NCBI RefSeq assembly: GCF_023935105.1
Contig: NZ_CP096040.1
Span: forward strand, 496,001 to 560,000
DNA length: 64,000 nucleotides
Reading direction: 5' to 3'
Origin: Caulobacter segnis
Lineage (GTDB): Bacteria; Pseudomonadota; Alphaproteobacteria; Caulobacterales; Caulobacteraceae
The notes beneath the pieces were generated by a model, which worked only from the letters and a program-made list of their open reading frames with translations, was not told the DNA's origin and ran no database searches. Every line of letters begins with the position of its first letter. Positions within the stretch are counted from its first letter, which is position 1. Positions 51,097-60,006 of the stretch are shown here, in pieces. A program made the translations under genes and the position numbers.

Positions 51097-53382
51097 ATGC
51101 GTTCCTTTCGAGCCCTTCTTCTCGGCGCGGCCCTGCTCGCGCTGCCGCTCAGCGTGCAGGCGCAGTCGGAGCTGATCGGCAAGGTCGATCCGTTCGTCGG
51201 CACCGATGGCGGCGGGGTGACCGGCGGCAACACCGTGCCGGGCGCGGGCGTTCCGTTCGGCTTCGTGTCGTTCAGCCCCGACACCACCAACGCCGACACC
51301 CACGGCTATGACTCCAAGAGCCCGATCATGGGCTTCTCCTACACCCACGTCAGCGGCACGGGCGGCTCGGGCAAGTACGGCAACTTCCGCGTCACGCCGG
51401 CCGTAGGACCGCTGCGGGTCAACCACCTGCACTTCGGCAAGACCAACGAGCGCGCCGCGCCCGGCTACTACGCCGTGGGCCTGGGCAACAGCGAGGCCGA
51501 GCGGGTCGAGGTCGAGCTGACCGCCTCGCGCCGGGTCGGCTTTCAGCGCCTGACCTATCCGGCCGTCGCCGAGAGCCAGCTGATCTTCGACGTCAGCTCG
51601 GTGGTGGCCATGCGCGGTCGCGGCCAGCGGGTGCGGCTGGCCAAGGTCCAGCTGATCGACGACCACACCCTGGCCGGCGAGGTCACGGTCGAGGGCGGCT
51701 GGAACCCCGCGCCCTACACCCTCTATTTCCACGCGGTCACCGACCGTCCGGCCAAGGCCTTCGGGGCGTGGAAGGCCGGGCAGGGCTGGATGGAGACCAA
51801 GCCCGGCGTTGGCGCCAGCGAGGGCGGCGTCCAGGTCAAGAGCGCGGCCAACCGCCAGGGGCTGATGATCGAGTACGACACCGAGCAGGAGTTCTCCAAC
51901 CGCCTCGGCGCCTATCTGACCTTCGACACGACCAGCAACCGCCAGGTCCAGATGAAGCTGGCCGTGTCGTTCATCAGCGCCGACAAGGCCCGCGCCAACC
52001 TGGCCGAGGAAATGCCCGGCTGGGACTTCGACGCCGCGCGCAAGGCGGCCGAGGTCCAGTGGGGCGAGGCCTTGTCCAAGATCAAGGTCGAGGGCGGCAC
52101 GGATGAGCAGCAGCGGATCTTCTACTCGGCCCTCTATCGCTCCCACACCATGCCGCACGACCTCGGCGGCGAGAACGTCTGGTGGACATCCGACGAGCCG
52201 CACTACGAGGACTTCTACACCCTGTGGGACACGTTCCGGACGCTGCACCCGCTACTGACGGTGATCCAGCCGCAGCGGCAGCGCGATATGATCCGTTCAC
52301 TGATCGACACCTACAAGCACACCGGCTGGATGCCTGACGCCCGCATCGCCGGGGCCAACGGCATGACCCAGGGCGGCTCGAACGGCGACATCCTGGTGGC
52401 CGACGCGGTGGTCAAGACGCTGGGCGGCTTCGACCTGCCCCTGGCCTATGAGGCGCTGCGCAAGAACGGCGAGGTCGACAGCGACCAGCCGTTCCAGCAG
52501 GGGCGGGTGCTGAAGGACTATCTCAAGCTCGGCTACGTGCCGTTCACGGTGACCCGCTCGGCCTCGCGGACCCTGGAATACGCCTATGACGACTACGCCA
52601 TCGGCGTGGTGGCCAAGGCGATGGGCAAGACCGAGGACGCCAAGCGCTACTTCGCCCGCAGCGGCAACTGGAAGAACATCTGGGATGATAGCCTGGGGTG
52701 CGTGCGCCCGCGCTATCCGAATGGCGAGTGGGTCGAGAACTACAGCTGCACCTATGAGTATCCGGACCGCTCCGGGCCGTGGTGGGACGCGGTGTTCTAC
52801 GAGGGCAATGCGCTGCAGTACTCGACCTATGTGCCGCAGGACGTGGCGGGGCTGATGGCCAAGACGGGCGGCGCCAAGGGTTTCGTGACCTGGCTGGACC
52901 ACCTGTTCGACGGCCACTACTCGCAGGGCAACGAGCCCGACATCCTGGCGCCGTATCTCTACATCCACGCCGGCCGGCCCGACCGCACGGACGAGATCGC
53001 CCGGACGCTGATGGCCAAGCACTACAAGCTGAGCCGCACGGGCCTGCCGGGCAATGACGACGCCGGAGCGATGTCCAGCTGGTACGTCTGGAACGCCATC
53101 GGCCTCTATCCGAACGCCGGCCAGCCCTACTACTACATCGCGTCGCCGCTGTTCACGCGCAGCGTGGTGGCGCTGGAGGGCGGCAAGACCTTCACGGTGT
53201 CCGCGCCCGCGGCCTCGGAAGCCAATCGCTACGTCACGGCGGCCAAGCTGAACGGCAAGGCCATCGACCGCGCTTGGATCACCCACGACGAACTGGCCAG
53301 GGGCGGGGTGCTGGAGCTGACCATGGGCCCGGCGCCGACCGGCTGGGCGACGACGTTCACCGCGCCGCCCAATGGCCAGTAA
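51097..53382 (+). CDS. GH92 family alpha-mannosidase (exported), first copy
   Basis: A 761-residue exported glycoside hydrolase of family GH92, calcium-dependent exo-alpha-mannosidases acting on mannose-containing glycans. The signal peptide is residues 1 to about 23 (LLGAALLALPLSVQAQ). The N-terminal beta domain opens VDPFVGTDGGGVTGGNTVPG. The catalytic domain shows the YTLWDTFRT block, the NEPDILAPYLY segment and GNDDAGAMSSWYV, all family landmarks. It starts 28 bases after iatP on the same strand and ends at a terminator. It differs in sequence from the second GH92 at 57372, so the two probably cleave different linkages. Confidence 0.9.
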   Translation: MRSFRALLLGAALLALPLSVQAQSELIGKVDPFVGTDGGGVTGGNTVPGAGVPFGFVSFSPDTTNADTHGYDSKSPIMGFSYTHVSGTGGSGKYGNFRVTPAVGPLRVNHLHFGKTNERAAPGYYAVGLGNSEAERVEVELTASRRVGFQRLTYPAVAESQLIFDVSSVVAMRGRGQRVRLAKVQLIDDHTLAGEVTVEGGWNPAPYTLYFHAVTDRPAKAFGAWKAGQGWMETKPGVGASEGGVQVKSAANRQGLMIEYDTEQEFSNRLGAYLTFDTTSNRQVQMKLAVSFISADKARANLAEEMPGWDFDAARKAAEVQWGEALSKIKVEGGTDEQQRIFYSALYRSHTMPHDLGGENVWWTSDEPHYEDFYTLWDTFRTLHPLLTVIQPQRQRDMIRSLIDTYKHTGWMPDARIAGANGMTQGGSNGDILVADAVVKTLGGFDLPLAYEALRKNGEVDSDQPFQQGRVLKDYLKLGYVPFTVTRSASRTLEYAYDDYAIGVVAKAMGKTEDAKRYFARSGNWKNIWDDSLGCVRPRYPNGEWVENYSCTYEYPDRSGPWWDAVFYEGNALQYSTYVPQDVAGLMAKTGGAKGFVTWLDHLFDGHYSQGNEPDILAPYLYIHAGRPDRTDEIARTLMAKHYKLSRTGLPGNDDAGAMSSWYVWNAIGLYPNAGQPYYYIASPLFTRSVVALEGGKTFTVSAPAASEANRYVTAAKLNGKAIDRAWITHDELARGGVLELTMGPAPTGWATTFTAPPNGQ

Positions 53383-53388
53383 GCGCTA

Positions 53389-53414
53389 GATCCTCCCCCA
53401 GAGGGGGGAGGATC
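53389..53414. terminator. Bidirectional terminator between convergent operons
   Basis: An 11-base-pair stem, gatcctccccc and gggggaggatc, with a four-base loop (agag). It sits between the convergent GH92 and GH27 genes, and its right arm overlaps the GH27 stop codon. No T-run follows on either strand, so it may act as a barrier rather than a classical terminator. Confidence 0.65.
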
Positions 53415-54768
53415 AGCTCGCCTTCAGACGGTACAGGCCCGACCCGTGCGAGGGCAGCTGGACGCTGAAGCGTCCGGCCGCCGTGCCGGCGTCGGCACGG
53501 CTCCACAGATCACGCACGGAGACCGAGGCGGGCAGGCCGACGGTCTTCAGGTCCACGCCTAAGTCGCGCGGCTTGCCGCTGGTGTTGAAGAGGGCCAGGT
53601 ACGCATCGCCATTGGTTGCCTTGGCCGTCCAGACCCGCACGCCGTCCTCGACGAAGTACGGGCGGTTGTCGCTGGAGGCCTGATTGACAGCCAGCACTTC
53701 GGGATTGGTCAGCAGGGCCTTGGTCGCGGCGTCCAGGTGGCGCAGGTCACCACCCATGATCAGCGGCGAGCGGGCGATTGACCACAGGGTCATCAGGGTG
53801 CGCTGTTCGTCGGGCGTGAACTTGGTGTCGCGCTCGCCGAGCGCCAGGCGGCCCAACGGCAGCATGTCGGCGTCCGGCCAGCCGCCGTCGCCGATATAGG
53901 GCGACCAGTTCTCCAGACGCGTGAACTGGGCGTCCAGCATCTTCCAGTCGTCCCAGAAGTCGTCGGAAATGCGCCACATCTGGGCGTGGGCCTTGGCGTG
54001 GGCGCCGCGCACGACCGGCGTCTCGCCCGGCGACATCGACAGGATCATCGGCCGGCCCGTGCGGCCGATGGCGCGGTGGATGGCCTCGATCTCGGCGGCG
54101 TGGGCGTCATAGGGGCGCGAGAGGTCGTCGACCTTGACGAAGTCCACCCCCCACGAGGCCAGCAGCCTGAAGACGCTGTCGTAATAGGCCTGGGCGCCGG
54201 GCTTGCTCATGTCCACGCCGTACATGTCGGGGTTCCACGAGCAGACGCTGCGTTTGTCGACGATGTCGGCGATCGGGATGTTGGTTCCCAGCACCTTCAG
54301 CCTGCGCTCTACCGCCAGGCGCGGTGCGCCGCGCATCAGGTGGACGCCGAAACGCAGGCCCTGGGCGCGGACCTTGTCGGCCAGCGGCTTGAAGCCCTTG
54401 CCACCGACGCTGGACGGGAAGCGGTTGGGGGCTGGCAGCAGGCGGCCGTGGTCGTCCAGCGTCGGGACGGGCTTGGCGGCGTATTCGTAGCTACTGGCGC
54501 CCGGTTCGTACCACTGGATATCCACGGTCAGGATGTCGTAGCCGGCCGGCAGCAGTTCGCGGGCCATGATCGCGGCCTGCTCCAGGGTCTGGGCCTCGGT
54601 GATCGTGGTGGCGAAGCTGTTCCAGCTGTTCCAGCCCATCGGCGGGGTCGGGGCCAGTAGCGGCCTCTTCTTCGGCGCGGGTTTCTTGGTCGCCGCGACG
54701 GCGGGCAGGGCGGTCGTCAGGGCGGCGGACGCGCCCAGCAGGCCGCGACGGCTGAGGGTCGAGGTCAT
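53413..54768 (-). CDS. GH27-like alpha-galactosidase (exported)
   Basis: A 451-residue exported enzyme of the GH27 branch of alpha-galactosidases. The N-terminus SRRGLLGASAALTTALPAVA reads as a twin-arginine-type signal. The catalytic barrel opens PPMGWNSWNSF and includes DILTVDIQWYEP, RFGVHLMRGAP, DFVKVDDLSRPYD (nucleophile Asp of the KVD block) and WRISDDFWDDW. A C-terminal beta sandwich follows. Some GH27 members are alpha-N-acetylgalactosaminidases or isomaltodextranases, so the exact substrate is open. The gene starts nine bases after the stop of the GH115 gene, so the two are probably cotranscribed and coupled. Confidence 0.87.
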   Translation of the reverse strand: MTSTLSRRGLLGASAALTTALPAVAATKKPAPKKRPLLAPTPPMGWNSWNSFATTITEAQTLEQAAIMARELLPAGYDILTVDIQWYEPGASSYEYAAKPVPTLDDHGRLLPAPNRFPSSVGGKGFKPLADKVRAQGLRFGVHLMRGAPRLAVERRLKVLGTNIPIADIVDKRSVCSWNPDMYGVDMSKPGAQAYYDSVFRLLASWGVDFVKVDDLSRPYDAHAAEIEAIHRAIGRTGRPMILSMSPGETPVVRGAHAKAHAQMWRISDDFWDDWKMLDAQFTRLENWSPYIGDGGWPDADMLPLGRLALGERDTKFTPDEQRTLMTLWSIARSPLIMGGDLRHLDAATKALLTNPEVLAVNQASSDNRPYFVEDGVRVWTAKATNGDAYLALFNTSGKPRDLGVDLKTVGLPASVSVRDLWSRADAGTAAGRFSVQLPSHGSGLYRLKAS

Positions 54769-54776
54769 CGGCGCTC

Positions 54777-57314
54777 CTAGTGGTTCTCGTGGGTGGGGAT
54801 CACCTCGGGGGTGACCAGCCGCAGTTGGTCCAGCGCCACGCGACCGGTGCGCGCGGTCACGGTGACGGTGTGGCGGCCCGGCGCCAGAGCGGGTCCGGCG
54901 GTGGCCTTCAGCATATTGTCCAGCACGCCCTGCGCCCAGGCGGCCGAGCCGACAGCACGCGGCCAGCTGACCTTCTGGGACGCCGCGCCGTCGATGCTGA
55001 CATCCAGCGCGATCTCCTGGCCCTGGCCGTCGGGGAAGATCGGCAGCACGCCCAGCTGGACGCTGCGGCCTTCCGAGGCCACGTCGACCGTGAAGCTCAT
55101 CGTCGCGCCGGGCTTGTCGGCGATCATCACGCCCTGGCCCCGACCCACGCCCTCGACCAGTCGCCAGCCGGTGTTGGTGGTGAAGGTCTCGGCCTCGGTG
55201 ATCGGCGACTGGGCCGGCGCATTGCCGTCGACCACGGCCAGGAACTTGGCCGGATCGCTGATCAGGCCGCCACCGGGCATCGGCACCGGACGGGCGCGAT
55301 AGATGCGCCACTGACTGTCGGCCGGCTCCTCGGGCATGATCCAGCGCCACTTGCCGTCGGCGATCTTGTTGTTGAACTTGTCGGTCAGGGCGGTGATCTC
55401 GCTCTGGGCGTCGACGGCGGCGGCGCCCGCCGAGCGGGCCATGACCTGGTCGTTGTCGATCAGCTCGTTGTAGCGCTCGGCGGCGAAGAACCGGACATTG
55501 GCGGCGGCCGAGACGCGGATCGGGAACTCCACGAGCTCGAACCAGGCGTCCGCCAGCTCCGGCGGGACCTGGGCGGTGGTCGCCTTGGTCTCGGCGACCA
55601 GCTTGCGGAAAGCGCGCAGGCGGTCATTGACCTCGTCGGGGGTGTAGTCGGACAGGTGCCGGCTCTCGGCCTTGGGCAGCCACTCCAGGTGCTCGGGGCG
55701 ACGCTCGAAGTTCAGACGATAATAGCTGTCCATCAGCGTGGCGGTCTTGCCGGCCAGGGCGGGGCCGAAGTTTCGGCGGCTCCAGTCCTCCAGGAACTGA
55801 CGCTGGCTCTTGCCGCGCCAACGATCGATGTCCCAGGCCATCTCCAGGAAGTGGCTGGTCCCGATCTCGGCCGGCTTGATGTCGCCGATATTGGCGACCC
55901 AGACGTTGCGCGCGCCGGTGTCGAAGGCGTGGGTCATCTCCTCCTGCACCAGGGCCGGCGGCGTCGTGCTGAGCCACAGATACGACAGCGGGAAGCCGAG
56001 ATACGAGAGGTGGTAGTAGACGCCGGCCCCGCCCTTGCGGCTGGCCTCCTCGCGGCTGGCGAACTGGCGGATGTAGCCGAAATTGTCGTCCGGCCAGACG
56101 ATGGTGACGTCGTCGGGGACCTTCACGCCGGCGCGATAGATCTCCAGCACCTCCTTATAGGGCACGAAGATCTGCGGGACCTTGGTCACGTCCGACGAGA
56201 CCTCCCTGCTCAGGATCTCGCGCTGGTCGCTGATGATCTTGTCCAGCAGGGCGACCTTGTCCTGCTGGGTCTTGGGCCCGACCATGCCGGTGTCGTGAAT
56301 GCCGCGCATGCCCAGGGTCCACAGGCTTTCATAGGACCCGTTCAGCTTGGCGCGCTCGTCCCAGTAGGCCTTCACGCCTTCCGGATTGGTTGCGTAGTTG
56401 AATTTGGCGGGGTCGTCCTTCCACTCGCCGACATTGTTGCGCAGCATGGCTTCAGCGTGGGACGAGCCCATGACGATGCCGTACTCCTCGGCCAGCTTGG
56501 CGTTGGCGGGATCGGAGTTGAACGGCGCGGTGGTGTGGTGCATCGCCGGCCACAGCGTGTTGGCCTTCAGCCGCAGCAGCAGGGTGAAGATCTTGCGATA
56601 GGTCTTGGGCCCGATGTCGCCGCGCTCGGGATCGAAGGTCTTCTCCGCCCACGGATAGAGGCCCCAGTCCTCGTCATTGACGAACACGCCCCGGTACTTG
56701 ACCGACGGCGGACCGAAGCGATGGACGCCCGCGCGCACGACCAGGGTGTCGCGATGCTTGGGTGTGACGTCGGCCCACCAGGCCCAAGGCGAGACGCCCA
56801 TGCCCTGAGCCACCTCGTAGGCGCCAAAGGCCGTGCCGCGACGGTCGCTGCCGATCACCACCAGAGCCTTGTCGACGCCGGGCAGGGGACGGTCGACCGT
56901 GGCGATGACAAAGCTCTCCCAGGCCCCCTTGAGCCGCGAGACGTCGACCTTCCTGGCCGCGACCAGCTGGTCGATCAGCTTGCTGGCGCCCAGCGTGCCG
57001 ACCAGGATCGCGGTCTTGCCGGCCGGGGCGGCGGAGACGCTCACCGACTGGCCGGTCACGGTCTTGATGTCTTCGGCCAGGTCGTCGGCGGCGTGACGGA
57101 CCACGGCGGCGTCCGCCGGATCGACGACGAGGGTCGGGATGCTGCCCGGCGCCACCAGGATGAAGCCGCCCCGCGTGGCGCTGTCGGCGAAGATGGGCTC
57201 GGCCTCGGCCGCGGTCCGCGTGGCCGGCGCCTTGGCCGCCAGGGCTCCGGTCGTCGCGCCCAAGGCCAGGGTCAGAGCCCACGCGCTCACGGTCGCCAGT
57301 CGGACCCACTTCAT
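54777..57314 (-). CDS. GH115 alpha-glucuronidase (exported)
   Basis: An 845-residue exported hydrolase of family GH115, which removes (4-O-methyl-)alpha-glucuronate from polymers such as xylan. The signal peptide is residues 1 to about 25 (ALTLALGATTGALAA). The central barrel carries GVFVNDEDWGLYPWAE, LKANTLWPAMHHTTAPFN, MGSSHAEAMLRNN and WPDDNFGYIRQF, all typical of the family. A C-terminal beta domain holds HTVTVTARTGRVALDQLRLV. The ATG at 57314 lies after a ggagtgtgccg site. It lies 58 bases from the GH92 gene upstream and 8 bases from the GH27 gene downstream, in one minus-strand unit. Confidence 0.9.
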   Translation of the reverse strand: MKWVRLATVSAWALTLALGATTGALAAKAPATRTAAEAEPIFADSATRGGFILVAPGSIPTLVVDPADAAVVRHAADDLAEDIKTVTGQSVSVSAAPAGKTAILVGTLGASKLIDQLVAARKVDVSRLKGAWESFVIATVDRPLPGVDKALVVIGSDRRGTAFGAYEVAQGMGVSPWAWWADVTPKHRDTLVVRAGVHRFGPPSVKYRGVFVNDEDWGLYPWAEKTFDPERGDIGPKTYRKIFTLLLRLKANTLWPAMHHTTAPFNSDPANAKLAEEYGIVMGSSHAEAMLRNNVGEWKDDPAKFNYATNPEGVKAYWDERAKLNGSYESLWTLGMRGIHDTGMVGPKTQQDKVALLDKIISDQREILSREVSSDVTKVPQIFVPYKEVLEIYRAGVKVPDDVTIVWPDDNFGYIRQFASREEASRKGGAGVYYHLSYLGFPLSYLWLSTTPPALVQEEMTHAFDTGARNVWVANIGDIKPAEIGTSHFLEMAWDIDRWRGKSQRQFLEDWSRRNFGPALAGKTATLMDSYYRLNFERRPEHLEWLPKAESRHLSDYTPDEVNDRLRAFRKLVAETKATTAQVPPELADAWFELVEFPIRVSAAANVRFFAAERYNELIDNDQVMARSAGAAAVDAQSEITALTDKFNNKIADGKWRWIMPEEPADSQWRIYRARPVPMPGGGLISDPAKFLAVVDGNAPAQSPITEAETFTTNTGWRLVEGVGRGQGVMIADKPGATMSFTVDVASEGRSVQLGVLPIFPDGQGQEIALDVSIDGAASQKVSWPRAVGSAAWAQGVLDNMLKATAGPALAPGRHTVTVTARTGRVALDQLRLVTPEVIPTHENH

Positions 57315-57371
57315 CGGCACACTCCCTCGCACTCTACGCACACGGCCACGCTAGAAGACGCGTGGCCAAGA

Positions 57372-59927
57372 TCAACGACAGGCGGACGGATCCGCCGCGA
57401 TCAGTTCGACTTCCGCGACCTGGACCGCCTTACCCGTCGTCAGCTCCAGCCGATAGCGGGCATAGGCCTTGGCCTTCAAGTCGAAGGTCCTGGTGGCGTG
57501 ACGATGCGCGAAGCGCTCGCCCTTCCGTTCGTCCAGCTTTAACCAGCGCTTGCCGTCGAAACCGCTGAAGCGCCAGGCGGCCGGGTCGGCCTCCGCGGCC
57601 CCGACGCTGACCGTGTAGGCCTTCAGGCAGGTCGCGGCCGGACGGGTGAACACCGCCGACTGGCCGGTCGAGGCGGTCCAAACCGTCGAGGTCTTGCCGT
57701 CGACCAGGGCCGGGGCGTCGGCCTCGACCTTCAGCACCGCGCCGTCATAGGCCCACTGACCGGGCGTGGCGCTCATCGTGAAGTTCAGCACGCCGCCGCC
57801 CAGCAGTTGGGCCTGCGAGAGGAACGGCCCGGCCAGCGGTTTGCCGTTGAGGGTCGCATTGGCGATGTAGGGGCGGTCGTCACCGGCGTTCTCCGCCAGG
57901 ATCTGCAGCGTCTTGCCGCCTTCCAGGTGCAGGACGCTGCGGGCGTGACGCGGGCCGTGCAGGTAGAAAAGGTCGCTGGCCAGCTTGGGGAAAAGGCCCA
58001 GGCGGTTGAAGACGTAGTTTGAGCTCATCGCCCCGGCGTCCTCGTCGCCCGGATAAGCGGTGGGCGTGAAGTGCGCGAAGACCTGCTTCGCCCAATAGGA
58101 CGACAGGTCCGCCCGGCCAATGGCGTGGAACAGCCACGGCGTGGCGAACGACGGCTCGTTGGTGATGTCGATCAGGCCCGCGTCCAAGGCATGGTTCAGG
58201 CGCTCGTTGAAGCGCACCCGCCCGCCCATGGCCTCGACCAGGCCCGGCAGATCGTGCAGCACGCCGTACGAATAGATCCAGGCCGTGCCTTCGTAGTAAC
58301 CGACATTGTTGTGGACCTTGCCGTCCCAGCCCAGCTTGGGGTCGATGTCCTGGAACTTGCCGTCCGGATAGCGCGGCATCAGGAAGCCCTGGAAGCCGTC
58401 GCTCTGGGTCTCCGGGTTCCAGATCTTGCGCCAATTGGCCGAGCGTTCGGTCAGTTGGGCAGCCTCATCGGACTTGCCCGCCTTGGCCGCGACCTGGGCG
58501 GCGAAATAGTCGTTCAGCGCGAAGCCGAGCGTCGAGGAGCCTGACTTGGCGCGCTGGTTGTTAGGCTCGGGGCTGAGATCGCCGACGCCGAAATATCCGC
58601 TTTCCAGATAGCGCGGCCGGCGGCGTTCGAAGGCGTTGAAGTGGGTCACCCGCCAGGCCTCCTTCCAGTCGACACCCTGGACGCCGCGCAGGGCGGCCTC
58701 GCCCAGCACGTTGTCGACCTCGTCGCCGCCCTGGCCGACATGATAGTTCTGGCCGCCGATGATCGCCGTGTCGGCCGCGCCGAACTTGTCGAAGGTGTGG
58801 ATCAGCGAATTCAGGTTGGCCGCGTAGTCGCTGGGGCGCAGCGCCGACATCAGCGGGAACAGCGTCCGATAGGTGTCCCACAGGGTGTAGTGCTCGTCCC
58901 AGTTCGGGCGGCCCAGTTCCTTGGCCGGCTGGTCCAGGGTGCGATCCCGGGGATGGGTCGAGGCGTGGTACAAGGCCGTGTAGAAGCGCCGGGTCTGGGC
59001 CTTGTCCAGGCCCGAGACCTCGATCTCGCCGAGGCGGTCGTTCCAGGCCTTCTGGGCGGTCTGGCGGGCGCCGTCGTAGTTCCAGTCGGGGATCTCGCGG
59101 TCCAGCAGCGCTTCGGCCGTCTGGGCGCTGGTGAAGGACACCGCGATCTTGACCAGCAGCGGCTTGCCGGCGGCGGTCTTGAAGGTCAGCCAGGAACCCA
59201 GGCGCTCGTCGCTACCGGTCTGGCCTTCGACCGCGTCGGGGCGGGCGCCGATCTTGTCGAACACGCCCCAGGCGGCGGGCTTCTGGTCGACCTTGGCGAC
59301 GAACCAGATGTCGATCAGGGCGGGGTTCCAGTAGCCCTTGGCCTTCACGTGGCCGACGATCTTGCCCTCGGCGGGATAGAGCTTCACGTCCGCCTGGTCC
59401 GAGGCGACCAGGCCGCCGACCTTGCGCGTGACGTCGAAGACCAGCTGGGCCTTGTCCGTGGTCGGATAGTCGAGGCGATAGATCGCCGAATAGTGGGCGG
59501 GCGTGACCGCCGCGCGCACGCCGTAACGCGCCAGCAGCACCGAATACTGGTCGGCGGCCAGGGCCTCTTCGGCCTTGGGCGACAGGTGGGCGGCTTCGTC
59601 GAATTGGGCCTCGCCGACCTGGGGCGACAGCAGGAAGGTGCCGTAGGTGGTGACGCCGCCCGACCCCTGCGAATGCAACTGGGCGAAGCCGCTGATCGGC
59701 TCGGCGGCGTTGTAGCCGGCGTTGCTGGGTTTGGGGGTCTCGGGCGAAGGATGGATGGAGCCGTTGGGCAGGGTCGGCCCGGGAATGGTGTCGCCCTCGT
59801 TGTCGTCGCCGAGGCCGACGGTCAGGATGGGCAGCGTGTAAAGCGACGGATCGGGCACGGCGTGGGCGGAGGTCGACGCCATCAGGGCGGCCACAATCAG
59901 CAGGGGCTTCACGCGACGTCCTGGCAT
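57372..59927 (-). CDS. GH92 family alpha-mannosidase (exported), second copy
   Basis: An 851-residue exported GH92 enzyme. The ATG at 59927 has GGAGG six bases upstream; an upstream in-frame ATG at 59954 is less likely. A signal peptide (LLIVAALMASTSAHA) leads to YTLPILTVGLGDDNEGDTIP. The YTLWDTYRT block, YYEGTAWIYSYGV, TNEPSFATPWLF and PGDEDAGAMSSNYV are the family landmarks. A C-terminal F5/8-type beta domain, from about 720 on, could bind sugars; the first GH92 lacks it. It begins 80 bases after the TonB receptor stop, on the same strand. Confidence 0.9.
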   Translation of the reverse strand: MPGRRVKPLLIVAALMASTSAHAVPDPSLYTLPILTVGLGDDNEGDTIPGPTLPNGSIHPSPETPKPSNAGYNAAEPISGFAQLHSQGSGGVTTYGTFLLSPQVGEAQFDEAAHLSPKAEEALAADQYSVLLARYGVRAAVTPAHYSAIYRLDYPTTDKAQLVFDVTRKVGGLVASDQADVKLYPAEGKIVGHVKAKGYWNPALIDIWFVAKVDQKPAAWGVFDKIGARPDAVEGQTGSDERLGSWLTFKTAAGKPLLVKIAVSFTSAQTAEALLDREIPDWNYDGARQTAQKAWNDRLGEIEVSGLDKAQTRRFYTALYHASTHPRDRTLDQPAKELGRPNWDEHYTLWDTYRTLFPLMSALRPSDYAANLNSLIHTFDKFGAADTAIIGGQNYHVGQGGDEVDNVLGEAALRGVQGVDWKEAWRVTHFNAFERRRPRYLESGYFGVGDLSPEPNNQRAKSGSSTLGFALNDYFAAQVAAKAGKSDEAAQLTERSANWRKIWNPETQSDGFQGFLMPRYPDGKFQDIDPKLGWDGKVHNNVGYYEGTAWIYSYGVLHDLPGLVEAMGGRVRFNERLNHALDAGLIDITNEPSFATPWLFHAIGRADLSSYWAKQVFAHFTPTAYPGDEDAGAMSSNYVFNRLGLFPKLASDLFYLHGPRHARSVLHLEGGKTLQILAENAGDDRPYIANATLNGKPLAGPFLSQAQLLGGGVLNFTMSATPGQWAYDGAVLKVEADAPALVDGKTSTVWTASTGQSAVFTRPAATCLKAYTVSVGAAEADPAAWRFSGFDGKRWLKLDERKGERFAHRHATRTFDLKAKAYARYRLELTTGKAVQVAEVELIAADPSACR

Positions 59928-60006
59928 CAAGATCCTCCGTGTTCTCGAAAACATAGCCGGTCCACGAATGGACCGGCTATCAAGTGCTTCACAGGGGAAG
60001 TGAAGA

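Noticed and set aside
54780..57542. Open frame of over 900 codons antisense to the GH115 gene
   Set aside because: Shadow of a well-supported enzyme; no start site or motif.
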